The notes beneath the pieces are model-generated. The model was not told the DNA's origin. It saw only the letters and a program-made list of their open reading frames with translations, and did no database searches. From Cydia pomonella (taxonomy: Eukaryota > Arthropoda > Insecta > Lepidoptera > Tortricidae): a stretch of 64,000 bases of DNA. Below are positions 43,096 to 55,180 of the stretch, piece by piece; positions within the stretch are counted from its first letter, which is position 1, and every line of letters begins with the position of its first letter. The stretch is taken from NCBI RefSeq assembly GCF_033807575.1, contig NC_084711.1:124001-188000 (forward strand). The letters run 5' to 3'. A program made the translations under genes and the position numbers.

Positions 43096-46000
43096 TGTGG
43101 GGAAAAAGCCCATATACAATCAGTAGCAGAAGTTGCTGATGAGCTGCCGTGGTGTTCAACGTTAACTTATCCGCAATAGCTCTCTCTTGATAATAAAGTG
43201 CTTCGAGCATTTTGTGCACTTTACCGCTTAGCTACTTCTACTGTTAGTTATATCTATATCTATTATCTAGACGAGAGGATTAAGTGCACTAAGAAAGTTG
43301 TCTGTTTCGGTTATTTGGTTGGAGGCAGGGAAAGTATTAATCGTACTTGACTTACAAGCTGTTGTCTCGAGATAATAATCGACTCTTAATGTGATTCCGT
43401 CTCGATACTTGAAGATTAAACCAATTTCACGCCTGATATACCTAAAACTCGATTGTTCGAGCCTGCGCTTTGGAAATATGGCGTAAAGTCGCTCCTCCAC
43501 TCTCAAACCAGTGCAGACGCTACGTAGCTGTCGCCGTCAACACATCATTACTTATAATCAAGGACATTTCAAAATAATATCTGATCGCGCTCTAGGTATC
43601 ATCTTCAAAAATACTTTCGTTACACAGATCTTACTTCAGTGTAAGCCTCATTGAAATCTGCATATAAACATGTCATGATAAAACAAGACTTATTGTAACA
43701 ATACATTTTCTCTCGTTGAATACCTTGAGGAGAACTCTATATACAGCGTTTTGAACGTCGGTATACTCGGGAACATAAATACATTAAAGGTCCTGCCATT
43801 AGGGCCACGACGTGTCACGTCCAGCGATAACTGGAGAATGTCCGTCCGTATCGTTATGGCGGAATGTCGACCAAACCCGAAGGTCGGATGGCTGGGATGC
43901 TTCCGGCAGGAACGAGTTGACTTATTTATTTATATTACTCAGACGTATCACTAATTATAGTGCCATTTGTCCTTGACTTTGAACGCTAAATTATAGAAGA
44001 CAGGCGTTTGCACTTGTAGCTTGATTGTAGCCATGCCACTGTACGTAAAGTACATAGTTAAGTAGCAATATAATACACTGTATAGTAGATATATTGTATT
44101 AGAGAAAAAACGTTGTTGGGGTCACTGCCATCGAAATCGATGTTGAAGAGATACAATATGAGCAGGAAGTTATACCAGAAAATGGAGGTCAAAAGTAATT
44201 TTTTTTAGCTTTATGATATGGAATATAATATACAAAAATAAAAACATATCTTTGACGTCCTACATATGTACCAGTCAAAACCGTTATATAATTTATATGG
44301 CACTAAATGTTGAAAATATTAGAATTTATCATGACGGCGCGGCGACAGCAATACGGTGGATCGGTCAGGCTAGGAAATCAGTTAAAAGCTTTGGTCTTTG
44401 TGTTTTCCGACAGTTTGGCAGCTTTGTCGGCCATTAAAGTGGGTTAAACGGCCGCGGCTTCATAAATAGATTATGAATATTTATTTACCAAGTAAACTGG
44501 GCCGTTACGAAACAAATACCATCCTAATCTAGCGTAAACACGGCCTCGGACCGGGATCCGAGAACCACATGCTGGTTTGGACGACCGATGTTTTTATTGC
44601 GGTAAGATAGCAGATGTATTTTGTTAAGAGTTGTCGATAAACTCCACTGATTTTTGGAATATAAATAAGACAGGATGCAGGATGTTTTTGCGGAATCGAG
44701 ATTTTATGATGTACGTTTATTTTGACTGGGCATACCATAATTATAACTTCTGCTAGAAGCGACCTTACAGTGACCATTAGTGATAGAAGGCTCAATTTTG
44801 TCATTATGTATGTTCTTTAAAATATACCCTTAAAACCCCTTCCACGTAAAGTGGTTCAGGAATATAGTTTTCGCGAGATACGACTGTCAAAAACGAAAAC
44901 TAAGTATTATTTATAGGAATAATCATAACGCCTAAAGTTTATACATTAGTTTCTTACCCATTTACGCTCCTATTCGAGTTAAGTTATAATAAGCTAGTAT
45001 CTTGTTGGCGGGTTGTCACGTCACATCACACATTTGACATGTCTGGCAGCTGGCGCGGCGCCGGCGTCTGCGTGTGCGCCGCTCTTGATCGCGGACGCAG
45101 GTCGATGACCATGCTGGAGTTGCAGAATACATACCTACACTTTATAAAGAAGTTCTCATAAGTTTTAGGAGAGCCGCGATCTCCGACCAGCCTAGCGCTC
45201 GGTGTACTCGTACGTACGTGGCCTATATCACACACCACCTATAAGTCGAGTCGAACTGAAGTGGCGGATTCAGCGGGCCGTAAGAAAGAAATTGAGGAAA
45301 TAGTGAATAGCCGTGCTAAATGTAGTGAATGCTGGCGAAATAAAATTTATTGATTTCTTAGTAAACAGTGACGTAAATACTTCAAGTTCTAGTTTCTGCT
45401 AGATTGTGTGTGTGTACTAACAATAAAACACCACAATTATTAACATTGACGCCATTTTTTACGTTCCTCAGTTCGTTAAATTCAGTAAATGCAACCGTCA
45501 TAAAAACGTAATAACAAAGATGTGAAAAACTGATTAAATCTACGGTGGTCGAGCATGACATGGAGCCTCTCAAATGCCCAAGCTTTAGTAGCTTAGAATA
45601 AAGATTGCGTTCTGAATAAGTAAGGCTTAGCTGGAGAAACAGCAGACGGAGCGCGAACGATGTAATAAAAAACTTTATTATCAAATTCTTCATATTGAGC
45701 CGGAGTTTTTCAATCATCTAACTTTCATGAGTCCACGGCTATTTTTAAGTCGCACGAAGATTAAGAAGGGGGGACAAGTATCTAAGTTATGTAGGCAAGT
45801 ACCTGTTTCTGAAGGAAGTTTTTGCTTTTAATCTTGATGCGAAATTGTTAAATATTGCGACAATTCAATCCGATTTGGTCAAAAGGTAAGTTTTAGCATT
45901 TTGGAATTTGCAGGTAAATTGTGCAACTTGTGCAAGCAAAACCGATTATTTACTCTTCGACATCAGCTAACGTAGCGTATCATAAGTAAGTTAACCGAAA

Positions 46001-48618
46001 AAAGCATTTTCATGCATTGCTTTCAAATAGACGTAAACGTTTAACGTCATCTTTCCGATATCCGTAGAGGGTCTAAAACATTCCAAACCTAGCGAGATTT
46101 TGCAGACGACGGATTTACAATACCGTTGAAAAAGCTCCCACATGTAGCACTGGCCGTGGCGTGACAATATCTTACATTCAGTTTATAGCCAACTAATAGC
46201 AATGAGCTCTGAATGGCACGTGCGGTTCGTAAGTGTCCGCGCGGAATGCGTGGACACGGACAGCTCACAGCCCGAGTCGGAGTGAACGACCGCGGTGTCG
46301 CGTCTCGCCTTCATCTGTTGCTGAAACTGCTCTTAAATATTCTTGATTTATTGGTAAACAAGTTTGACAGTTAACACAAGTAGTTTGAATGGGTTGATGA
46401 ACTTACCGTCGTGACAACAAGATGTCTGTTACCTGGCAAACGACGGTCCGGAAGGATTTGAAGGAGAGCAAATACGGTAGTTCAGAATAGTAAACAGTAA
46501 CAGAAAAGACTTCAGCGAGATTTATTTGGTTGATCGTAAGAATGCAAGCTAACAAAGAAAACCAAGCAAAAGACGCAAAGAATAACACACGGTGTTTGTG
46601 GCAACAGACCCCCTTCACTATACTTTTGTTTTATCAATTCTGTATTGGAAAATCCCGCATTTGAATTTACTTGAAAGCGTGAAGCAGCAGCCTACTTGAA
46701 AAAAAAATAAGTTTCAGCAGTTCAACATTAAAATTTAACCAATGTTGATTTTATTACAGATGTCGATCTGGTCCGCATTTTGAATATAAATGGATCGATC
46801 TCGGTTGGATCGTTTGCTTGCAGCGGCATGCGGCTGCAGTCGGTTAAATTTCCTACCTAACAGGAACGCAGAATTCTGTGGGCCACGTGACGAAGGATAA
46901 GTTGCTAATGATTTCATTTTACTAGTTATTTAACTGTCTATCAGTGGACGCCAGGCTAGCCTATTAACCTGGCTGCGGAGATTGAAAATCGCTATGTAAA
47001 TAGGTAGGTATCGCTTAACTCGTTCTAACTCTACTGGCCGTGGATTCCCTTTGCTTGGGAAATCGAGTTCTCTAGCCCTAATATAACGTGGCCTTTAGAT
47101 CCATGGCAATTACGTTGTAGTTGGGAAGGGCTCTTATACTAGTTTAGTTGAGCTTTCTCTGCTCTAGCTCATGAAGCGATTGGAAGAAAGCCACTGAAAT
47201 GGCGTCGCTGGCACCTGAAAAGTGATTATTGTAATTATTGGCCGTTTAGGAGTTATGAACTTGTTAAATACATATTCAAGACTCAAGGTTAACTTAAAGG
47301 ATGCTGGGGAAGGGGAGGAAGGGATTGCATATTCTGTCTGTTAATTTTTGTTTAAATAAAAACTATATATATTATAATTATACACATACCAACTACTACA
47401 TGCTAAGCCATTTCAGGACCGTAAACCCATTGAATTCACCAAGGATCCAGGCGGGCATCTCGACTGTCGGCGTAGGCTACAGTACGGCGCGGGCTCGAAT
47501 GATTCGTCTCACCTTGGCTCTCGTAATAGTCGAATAAATCTAAATAGAAATGGAACGAATATCCCCACCGACTGGATTGGAATACCTAATGAATTGGAGC
47601 TATAGTTAGCTGGGTCATTGTATTTCAAGTGCACTCCGTTTTTTTTCAAAGTATTTTCATGTTACATAGCTATGTAGTTCTACGTAGAACCACCTGCACT
47701 ATCGATCCTGATAGTATAAAGAGGTGTTCCAATGGAAATTGTTGGACACTCAGTTTCTCCTATTAGGATCGAAAGAGCTTGTGATTGTGAGCAGGAATGA
47801 CAAAATATCCCAAATCCAAAACAACTTACTGGACTACTTTATAAAAAGCCCGCTACAGCAGCGCTGCGTTAAGGAAGCATATGGCAATATAATATATTCT
47901 CTTATACACATACACACACACACATACACATTACATACACAATACACACAATACAACAATAAAACAATATTACAATTATAAAATTATACAGGTGGTTATT
48001 TTTTTTTTGAGACGAGCTTAGAAGTAAGTAAAGTACGTCCCACAAGAGACTTTCTACTAAGTTCGGAAAACAGTGTTAATCTTAATTGGAATGAATAAAA
48101 ACTCGAAACTAATCTTTTAGTAAAAGTCAGGGGAACCGAGTAGGAGTTCAAAGTTAACCTTTTTCAAGAATTTATTTTGCTTTCACACGGTAATGCGCGG
48201 GCGCACCGCATCCCTGATGCGTCGGGTGCGGGGCAGTCCCAACATCATTCTGAAGATGATAGCCGAGAGGGTGGATTGTGTATATTTATCACACTGTGGA
48301 AGATTACACTCTCCCACTAGTACTGTCGAATGGTGAAGCCCGTTTAATGAATTAAGATTTTTAAAATTTAGTTTTTTAGTTCGTTTAAGAAGATATGTGT
48401 CTCTTGTTACACGAAATAAAAGATTTTTTTTTTTTATTAGACTTTTTTCTACTCCAGCACTATTATTTGTCTATACACTAGACTGTCGAAATCACCTTCA
48501 CAGGAATCATAAGCGGCTGCGCGCCCCGGCGCGGCTCGGTGGGGGGTGGGGGCCCTTGTATAGGATCCTAAAAGCAGTGTTCTCAGGAATATTCACACAA
48601 TATCAGGGGAGACACTAG
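43096..48618. other. No gene seen over 5.5 kb
   Basis: No LINE, SINE or MITE of the window recurs here and no domain was recognised in frames up to 111 codons. Noted: a donor-like TTC|GTAAGT inside a short frame at 46202-46230, a CA-rich run (47906-47990), and a GC-rich segment 48180-48260 (frame MRRVRGSPNIILKMIAERVD) that could be a LINE scrap but is too weak to call. Confidence 0.35.
47906..47990. repeat. CA-rich low-complexity tract
   Basis: ACACATACACACACACACAT followed by ACAC/ATTAC and AACAATAA variants; an imperfect microsatellite. Confidence 0.8.
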
Positions 48619-48890
48619 CGGCCCGATTTGAAGAATGAGATACGATAACGATAAGTTCTGGTTTAGATAAGTTCTAATTTAGATATCGTTTGTATGTCGT
48701 ATAATTAACAGAGGGAGCTCGATTCGGGCAACCAGTGTCACTTTGACGTTAGAAATATCGTAGATAGATCTTATTGGGATCACAGCGGAATCGACATAAA
48801 CGGTAATTTTGACATGTCGTTTAGTTATCGATCTTTTAAAGATCTTTCCAAGATCTTAAACGTGTCTTAATCATTCTTCGAATCGGGCCG
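48619..48890. mobile_element. MITE, CGGCCCGATTCGAA family, copy 2 (short form)
   Basis: Ends CGGCCCGATTTGAAGAATGA and CATTCTTCGAATCGGGCCG; about 272 bp, matching 26724-27078 except for the missing 83 bases. Matching parts look ~93-95% identical by eye, so both copies derive from a fairly recent burst. Confidence 0.85.
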
Positions 48891-49919
48891 TAGAGCATTC
48901 GGGCATTCTCGGCCCGTTCGGCTCAGCATTGCTCCGAGCAGCAATCATTAGGGTTGACACAATTTGACGTCCCTTTGCGTGCACAACCACAGAGAAGATA
49001 ATAACTTGAATGTTGATAACCCGAAATAGCCAAAAGGGGGGATAATGCCATACATTACAAAGAGACAGTATGATTAGTTCTTGAATCGCTGTTAAACTTC
49101 GGTTTTGTAGGAAGTGTCATTTCTGTTCGGTATATGTGTCGAAAAATGGCAGTAAATGTACTCTGGCTACAAAGTTTTCTTTGTCAATCCACCTCTATTT
49201 CAAATTCTCTTTGCTATAACTTATTCTGTGACAATATCATGCAATTGTTCTTCTGGCCCAAAATCTACAAACCATATTTACTTTTCTTTTATTAATAATT
49301 TTAAGTGTTTACTGCTGTCGTGTGCAATTGCAAATATTGTGTACATAATTAGGTATTTTGGCTCAAGTAGGCAAAGGAATATTATCATACAATGGAATTT
49401 TGTCTCAGAGCCGCTGTATGAAGAGGGCCTTATGGCTACTGCAATCTACCCGGGCCCGGGTCCCTTGAGAACTTGCAACTAATTCAATCTTCCTGTCATA
49501 ACCCGCCTCTTTGCTATCCTTTGTGCCGTATTTAGCGCTCCACGCTTTTAAAAAAGTTGCTCGTTCCATGGGGCTCAGAGATAAAATTAATTTAAGAAAT
49601 ACTGACCCTTTTTGCTAAAGTTAAAAAAAATCTTTCAAAAACCGAATGGTAGAAACAAACGATACATTCTTTAGATAGTACTATTGCTACTAGCATTTCT
49701 AGTTGTTAGACCATTTTGAGACGTGCTGAAGCGATAAATACCAGCTCGTCCACGATAAATGGAATGTTAATCATATTTATATGTGGCATTGTTTTAGTCG
49801 ACAGCGCATGAGTCAATTGTTAAAGACGTTTAGGATTCGAAGGCTTATTAAGGCGGGCAATGTGATGGGGAAGCCAATAAATAACGATATAATAAGCAGA
49901 AAAAATGAATACATCTTAA
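48891..49919. other. No gene seen
   Basis: The 108-codon frame at 49156-49482 is unrecognised. No repeat found. Confidence 0.4.
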
Positions 49920-49930
49920 TACTACATACA

Positions 49931-50208
49931 GAAAAAGCGCTGGTGGCCTAGCGGTAATAGCGTGCGACTTGAAATCTGGAGGTTGCGGGTTCAAACCCCG
50001 GCTCGTACCAATGAGTTTTTAAAAATATCATTTGATATTTACCAGTCGCTTTTCGGTGGAGGAAAACATCGTGAGGAAACCGGACTAATCCTAACAAGGC
50101 CTAGTTTACCCTCTGGATTGGAAGGTCAGATGGCAGTCGCTTTCGTAAAACTAGTGCCTATACGTCAAATCTTGGTTTTATTTGTCAAGCGGACCTCAGG
50201 CATCCTAT
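49931..50208 (+). mobile_element. tRNA-derived SINE (family B), near full length with target-site duplication
   Basis: From 49937 a tRNA-like head reads GCGCTGGTGGCCTAGCGGTA (box A) and GGTTGCGGGTTCAAACCCCG (box B). The body follows: CCAATGAGTTTTTAAAAATA, TCATTTGATATTTACCAGTC, GGAAAACATCGTGAGGAAAC, GGAAGGTCAGATGGCAGTCG. The copy is bounded by an exact 11-bp direct repeat TACTACATACA at 49920-49930 and 50209-50219, the hallmark of target-primed insertion. The 3' part is shorter than the family (compare 18638-18785). Both polymerase III boxes look intact. Confidence 0.9.
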
Positions 50209-50564
50209 TACTACATACAAACTGACAGATCATTATCATATCAGAAAGATATCGAATAACTAAAACTCGAATTGGCCTATTACACTAGTGTCTTATGATT
50301 TAAACAACGATCTTCGGCTCTGAAGAGTGGCGTCTTTTCAACGCAAAATATGTATAATGTTCAGAACAATATGAAAACCGTGTACTACCTTTTTCTTCTG
50401 GCCGTCTACATGAGGTCGAACCGTTGTTAAAGGTGCAGTGAGTTCAGGTCTTCCGAAAGCAGCTTGCTGAGCACAGAGCGGACGGCCGTGCGTGTCCGAT
50501 CCTGGATAATTTTTTTATTAAATTTTTAAATATTTTTACCAAAAAAAGTAATCTACGAGTTCGA

Positions 50565-50860
50565 TTGAAAATAACATTAGGAACCTACGCATTTTTAGGA
50601 GCATTTTTTATGTTATTAGTTTTTGTGCATAAATACTTACCTACAAATTATTTTATTTTTAATGGTGCGTTTTAAATCCTATACCTATTCATGATTTATT
50701 TTCTATCAAGGGAAAGTTGTTTCATCCTTCGGAATCGATGAAGCTAGGCATCAAGATGCTATTCATATTTTTTGGCAACCGTATTATGATCTGAAAAAGC
50801 GCTACGAAGTTTACAAAAAACTCTGCTGGTTGAACCCACTAATAGCTTTCAACCTTCAAA
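50565..50860 (+). repeat. Unknown dispersed repeat B, copy 2
   Basis: Matches 34127-34445 in ordered blocks: AAATAACATT, ACGCATTTTTAGGAGC, TTTTTAATGGTGCG, GGAATCGATGAAG, ATTCATATTTTTTGGCAACC, GTATTATGATCTGAAAAAGC. It lacks the ~60 bases between the GATGAA and ATTCATATT blocks. Confidence 0.65.
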
Positions 50861-51393
50861 AGTGTGACCTTGACCAAATATTATTATGAACAATGCTGTG
50901 TATATTAATTCTGAAATTTCTTCGTTACTTGTTGATTTTAAGTCCCTGTGAATCCACATTTGAGTGACGGTTTTGGTTGTAAAGTTTCACAGTTTTCTAA
51001 TAACATTGGATTTCCAATAGTTACTCTGAGTTGAGTATTTACCTAACTAACACAGCAGATACCGTATAACCACACAACTTTAGCTCACAAGGTCTTGGGA
51101 GCCAAATTTAACTGGTATATATCGGCGTTTAGATTTTAATATTTTGGTACTTTACTATTCTTTGAATGTCGTAGTTCTTGTAGTAGAATGTAATAAATGG
51201 AAGAATAAGCCGACACAAAACCAAACAGATTATCGGTATTGGTAATTATATTTAATTACATATTGAACTTGTGCACCGTAGTTGCAGTACTGGACCATAG
51301 TTGGGTGGTCTCGGTCTCACGGTAGTTGAAATTGCCTTACATATTTAGCCCGGTACTGGTAAGCGAGAATAAATAAGGGGGTTTCCAATCCAG

Positions 51394-51502
51394 GGGGCCT
51401 TGCCAAGATGACTATCGTTGACAGCTAGAAAACGCCAATCGAAAGTTAAATAATGAAAGGAAATAGTCTCATAAGTATCACCTGTCATCCCGATACGCCA
51501 GG
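51394..51502. mobile_element. MITE, GGCCTAGCCAA family, copy 3
   Basis: GGGCCTTGCCAAGATGACTA, AAAACGCCAATCGAAAGTTA and CACCTGTCATCCCGATACGC match 23673-23814 in order; the right inverted end is missing after ~51502. Confidence 0.65.
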
Positions 51503-52746
51503 CTCCTGAGGTCGTGTACGAACGTGTCGTGTAATTATGTACGAACTAGATTCTGTCTGCGACTTCGTCTGCGCGATGGAATGATCATGACGATGATCGA
51601 TAAAAATTATCAAACCTTCCCCAGGCCTCAAACTATATCCGTACGATATTTTATCTAAATCGCTTCAGCGGTTTGAGCGTGAAGAGGTAACAGACCGTGT
51701 TTCACCGTCCAACATATATTATAATTTCCTCTGTTAGCACTCGTGAATTTTATTGGTTTCAAAAATTTTGTCCTGCTACATACGAGTGCATATTGGTCGG
51801 CAGTTGCATCCAATACATCAGATTCAGTTTATTTTGTTCTTTTCGTGCTGCGTTCCTCTTCGGAGATCCGTCTGTATTGTAATAGATACAGTATAACCTG
51901 ACCTCTGATAACGCACAGTAATTAGGAACTCAGGGGTCAAATTATACTGGAGATTGGAAAGAGGCAAGTTTACGGTAGAGTGACAAAAGCTGCTTCGCGC
52001 CACTTGATTCAACGTACATGTTTTATAGGTGTTTTATCGTCCACGTGGAGTACTGCTGTGGTGACATTCCGACTACCTGCCGACTGCCGAGTGAATCCGT
52101 CCGGTGAAATGTGCGATTATGAGTTGCTATTGCTATACGGATTGCCGTGGCATCATGCTGAGTGGACATCCTAATTTAGCGTCCAATGTTTTTTATGTCT
52201 GACATGTCGTCTTTTCTTTATGTACTATGTTGTGGTGTTAAATAAATGGGCTGTTTTTCTTTATTTCTATTGTAGTTAGCGAGTAGTAAAGAACCTGTGC
52301 TTTAAGATACACTAATTTATCCAAGTCATTGGCTTCCACAGACTGAAGCGCTGCACACGGCGTTCTTAAAAAATACGCGGGCAGTTTTATCAGTAAATAA
52401 ATTAGTAGGACTGCACTTTGGGACGACCGATGGTCAGGCCGATGTTGAGCAGTTGGACTCTTGGCTGGTTGTCTCCAGGACTCGAATGGCGCTTGCTCGC
52501 GCGTCTCCTGATAATACTCTGCACGATATCTGAGCGCTCGGCAAGTCGGCACACCATTTCAGTTTTTCGCTTTCTGGTTCGAGTGGAAATATTGCATTGT
52601 TATTGCTTTCAGCTCCTCGAGCAACCAGCATAAAATTAATCTGTCTAGCAAATGTTTGACAGGTAAATGTTTAATAAAACTGTTGAAACTGACATGAAGA
52701 CATAATATAAAGCAAAAAGTGAAATATTTAATTAATGTTGTTTTTA
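51503..52746. other. No gene seen
   Basis: Overlapping frames on both strands at 52238-52633 reach 104 codons without motifs. No element recognised. Confidence 0.4.
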
Positions 52747-52970
52747 GAAAGAGAAGTTTAGTGAGCATTATTAAAAATAGAAGAGGAAACATTATCGGCC
52801 ACTTGCTACGATAAAAAAACTTCATTAGAAGCAACATAGAAGGAGAGGGAGGGGAAAACCAAGAAAAAGTTATACGAGTCAAGTAAAGAAACATGTAGGA
52901 GCTTGTCGTACTTCATCGAGTTGCACCGGAAAGATCCCAGCTCTTAAATGCTGCTGGTTTTAGTTTTAGT
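52747..52970 (+). mobile_element. LINE C-terminal relic with stops
   Basis: The frame from 52747 reads RKRSLVSIIKNRRGNIIGHL, LR, stop, KNFIRSNIEGEGGENQEKVI, RVK, stop, RNM, stop, ELVVLHRVAPERSQLL. RRGNxIGHLLR followed by an Arg/Gly-rich segment and a short tail is the C-terminus of a LINE family common in insects. Three in-frame stops but no frameshift indicate decay by substitution. Confidence 0.7.
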
Positions 52971-54012
52971 TTGATGTGGATCGGCATCTTGCAAAAGGTT
53001 GTTAACGCGGTAACAGTTTAGAGCTCGTGTGCAGATTTAACTATTAATTTAAATACAAAAGGATTCCGGTTTTTCTACCATGATTAAAATTCGGCACATA
53101 GATCACCTAGCTTCGAGAGGCTTGATAGACGTATATTTGTAGAAATGCACTAAGACAGGGAAAGGAAATGACTTTACACCTTAGAATGTATACTGCCAAG
53201 AGAAGAGAAATGCGGAATTTCGCAGCTTGTCAACCCTACCTTTAACTCCGCTGTAGCACGTACCTTTTAATTTTAACCCTTCGGACGCCAAGGATGCTTA
53301 AAGACGTCAAGAGTTAGTTATTGCTACGGTCGTTCAGCGCACTTCACGACATCAAAGGTGCCTCTATCGGCTTTACGAGGAATTCAAACGTTCCCAAGGT
53401 TGTCATTAAAAGCATTTTATTGTTCCAGTCCATTCCGATGGTTTCCATTTAAAGGGATAAATAACATTTTGCAGACGCTCTGGCCGCAAAAATAAGAATC
53501 GCTCGGGTTAATTAAGCAAAGCAAATATTATTCAAGTGATAATTTAATCACATCTATACTGAGGCTATTCAACTCAGCCCATTAAAGAGTAAATTGAAAT
53601 AGAATTGAAGCTTTTGAGCTGTTTTATTCAACGAATCATTATAAATACGCTTTGTGTATGTATATAAGAAGTAATCCAATAATATGTAACGTGTGCTGGT
53701 CTCTGTCGCAGTACATATAATTTTATTTTAATTTCAGTCCAGTTTTTTTTACTTAATTTATTTTATGACACTTTACACATAAGTTAACAGCATTACATCG
53801 TACCCCGGAGCACTTATATGAGCACATGCGGCTTCTACTTAATGCAAGCTTCAAATGGAGAATTAAATTGGGGAGCAACTGCATTCACGTTTTACAGAGC
53901 GTTGTGTTAAAGCACTGATTTATGTTTGATAATGGTTACTAACGGTCCCCCGACGGTACTCGATGCAAATTTCAAAGATTCAGCTCTCAAGTACAAACAA
54001 AAACGATGTAGG
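52971..54012. other. No gene seen
   Basis: Unassigned AT-rich DNA. Confidence 0.4.
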
Positions 54013-54482
54013 TACACGCCAGGCCAAAATTATGGAAACAAGCTAGTTGGAAACAAACGATACTATTAATTGATCATTAGAAAACAAAATAGTACAAAAT
54101 TATAACAGATCAATTTAAAAGTACACTTTGTATAAAAGCAATTAAAAAGGGCGAAAGATGTTTTTTTTATACTTAGGGTGCATTTTTAACCTTTTGGGAA
54201 GTTTTTTACTGTTTCCGAAAAGACAGTAATTTTTACTGTTTTGAGTAGCTAAAATGTATTGACTGTTCGTTTATATATTTTTTTTCAATACTTAGAAATG
54301 TTAAAACAATTCACGTTTAACGGTTTTGTATTTTACTGTTTTTCAAGCTCTTGTTGAAATTGTATACAGCACTTAATCTTAATGAAAATCACTTTAATAT
54401 GTGTTCGATAGATCATTTTTTTTTCAGTGCATGAGATATTAAAGAAAACAACGTTGTTTCCATACTTTTGGCCTGAGGTGTA
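54013..54482. mobile_element. Non-autonomous mariner/Tc-like element, 470 bp
   Basis: The left end TACACGCCAGGCCAAAATTA then TGGAAACAAG, and the right end CGTTGTTTCCATACTTTTGG then CCTGAGGTGTA, form inverted repeats of ~30 bp flanked by TA on both sides, consistent with the TA duplication of Tc1/mariner elements. The AT-rich interior contains no transposase frame, so mobility would need a partner. Confidence 0.8.
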
Positions 54483-55089
54483 AGTGCATACGCAAGTTCA
54501 CATGCGTCTGCACGCTATTGTGTCAACCTATGTAAGTATAATACTCCTGCACACAAAACACACGTGAGTATCCACACGTACGAGTGTATTGTACCACACA
54601 ATTAACTAGTTACCTTTCGTGAACCTTATTGCACTGCAATAAAGTATACAAAACGGTATGATGATAGGTCGTTTTGTAGCTGCAGGTGCAAGTGCAACGC
54701 TTTCTCCCGATAGCACTGCAGCTGCAGGCGGGGAAAGCTGCACTTCCTTACCGGTCTCTTTAGGACAACAAAGTTGCAGATGTGGGCATTGCATGTTTTC
54801 AGTGGCATGCTTCCTACATTTTCTACGCATAAGAACTTCGACATTGTTTTTGAGTATAAAATACAAGGTGTAATAAAAATAGTGGGGATCCGAATAGATT
54901 TCGATGTTGTTATTAAGAAATTAGCTGTAACAAAACAGTTTATCTTAATGCTGGCCGTTATTTGCGGTTTTTGAACGCATTATAAAGGGTTTATGGTATG
55001 TGTATAGATAAACTCATGGTGGGTGCATAAAATTGTTAGTATTACAAGTAATTAAATTTAGGAGTTAGTGCTACAAATATAATTCGATG
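54483..55089. other. No gene seen
   Basis: Overlapping frames at 54606-54974 on both strands are unrecognised. They share a CTGCAGGTGCAAGTGCAACG-type patch, possibly an old repeat. Confidence 0.35.
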
Positions 55090-55180
55090 TCGGGGTTGGT
55101 CGCATAGTAAAAGTTGCTCAGTATGACCTTATTTATTCAGTCTGTAAATTATTGCAGGTGACCAAATAAACACCCTGTAT
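55090..55180 (+). repeat. Repeat C, copy 2
   Basis: TCGGGGTTGGTCGCATAGTA, AAAGTTGCTCAGTATGACCT, CTGTAAATTATTGCAGGTGA, ending AACACCCTGTATA. It matches 41001-41073 and adds the CACCCTGTATA terminus, which suggests a DNA-transposon end. Confidence 0.65.

Noticed and set aside
45382..45717. 111-codon minus-strand frame with hydrophobic stretches
   Set aside because: AT-rich chance hydrophobicity; no start context, no homology recognised.
49937..50007. Possible tRNA gene
   Set aside because: It continues into a known SINE body and has an 11-bp target-site duplication around the whole unit.
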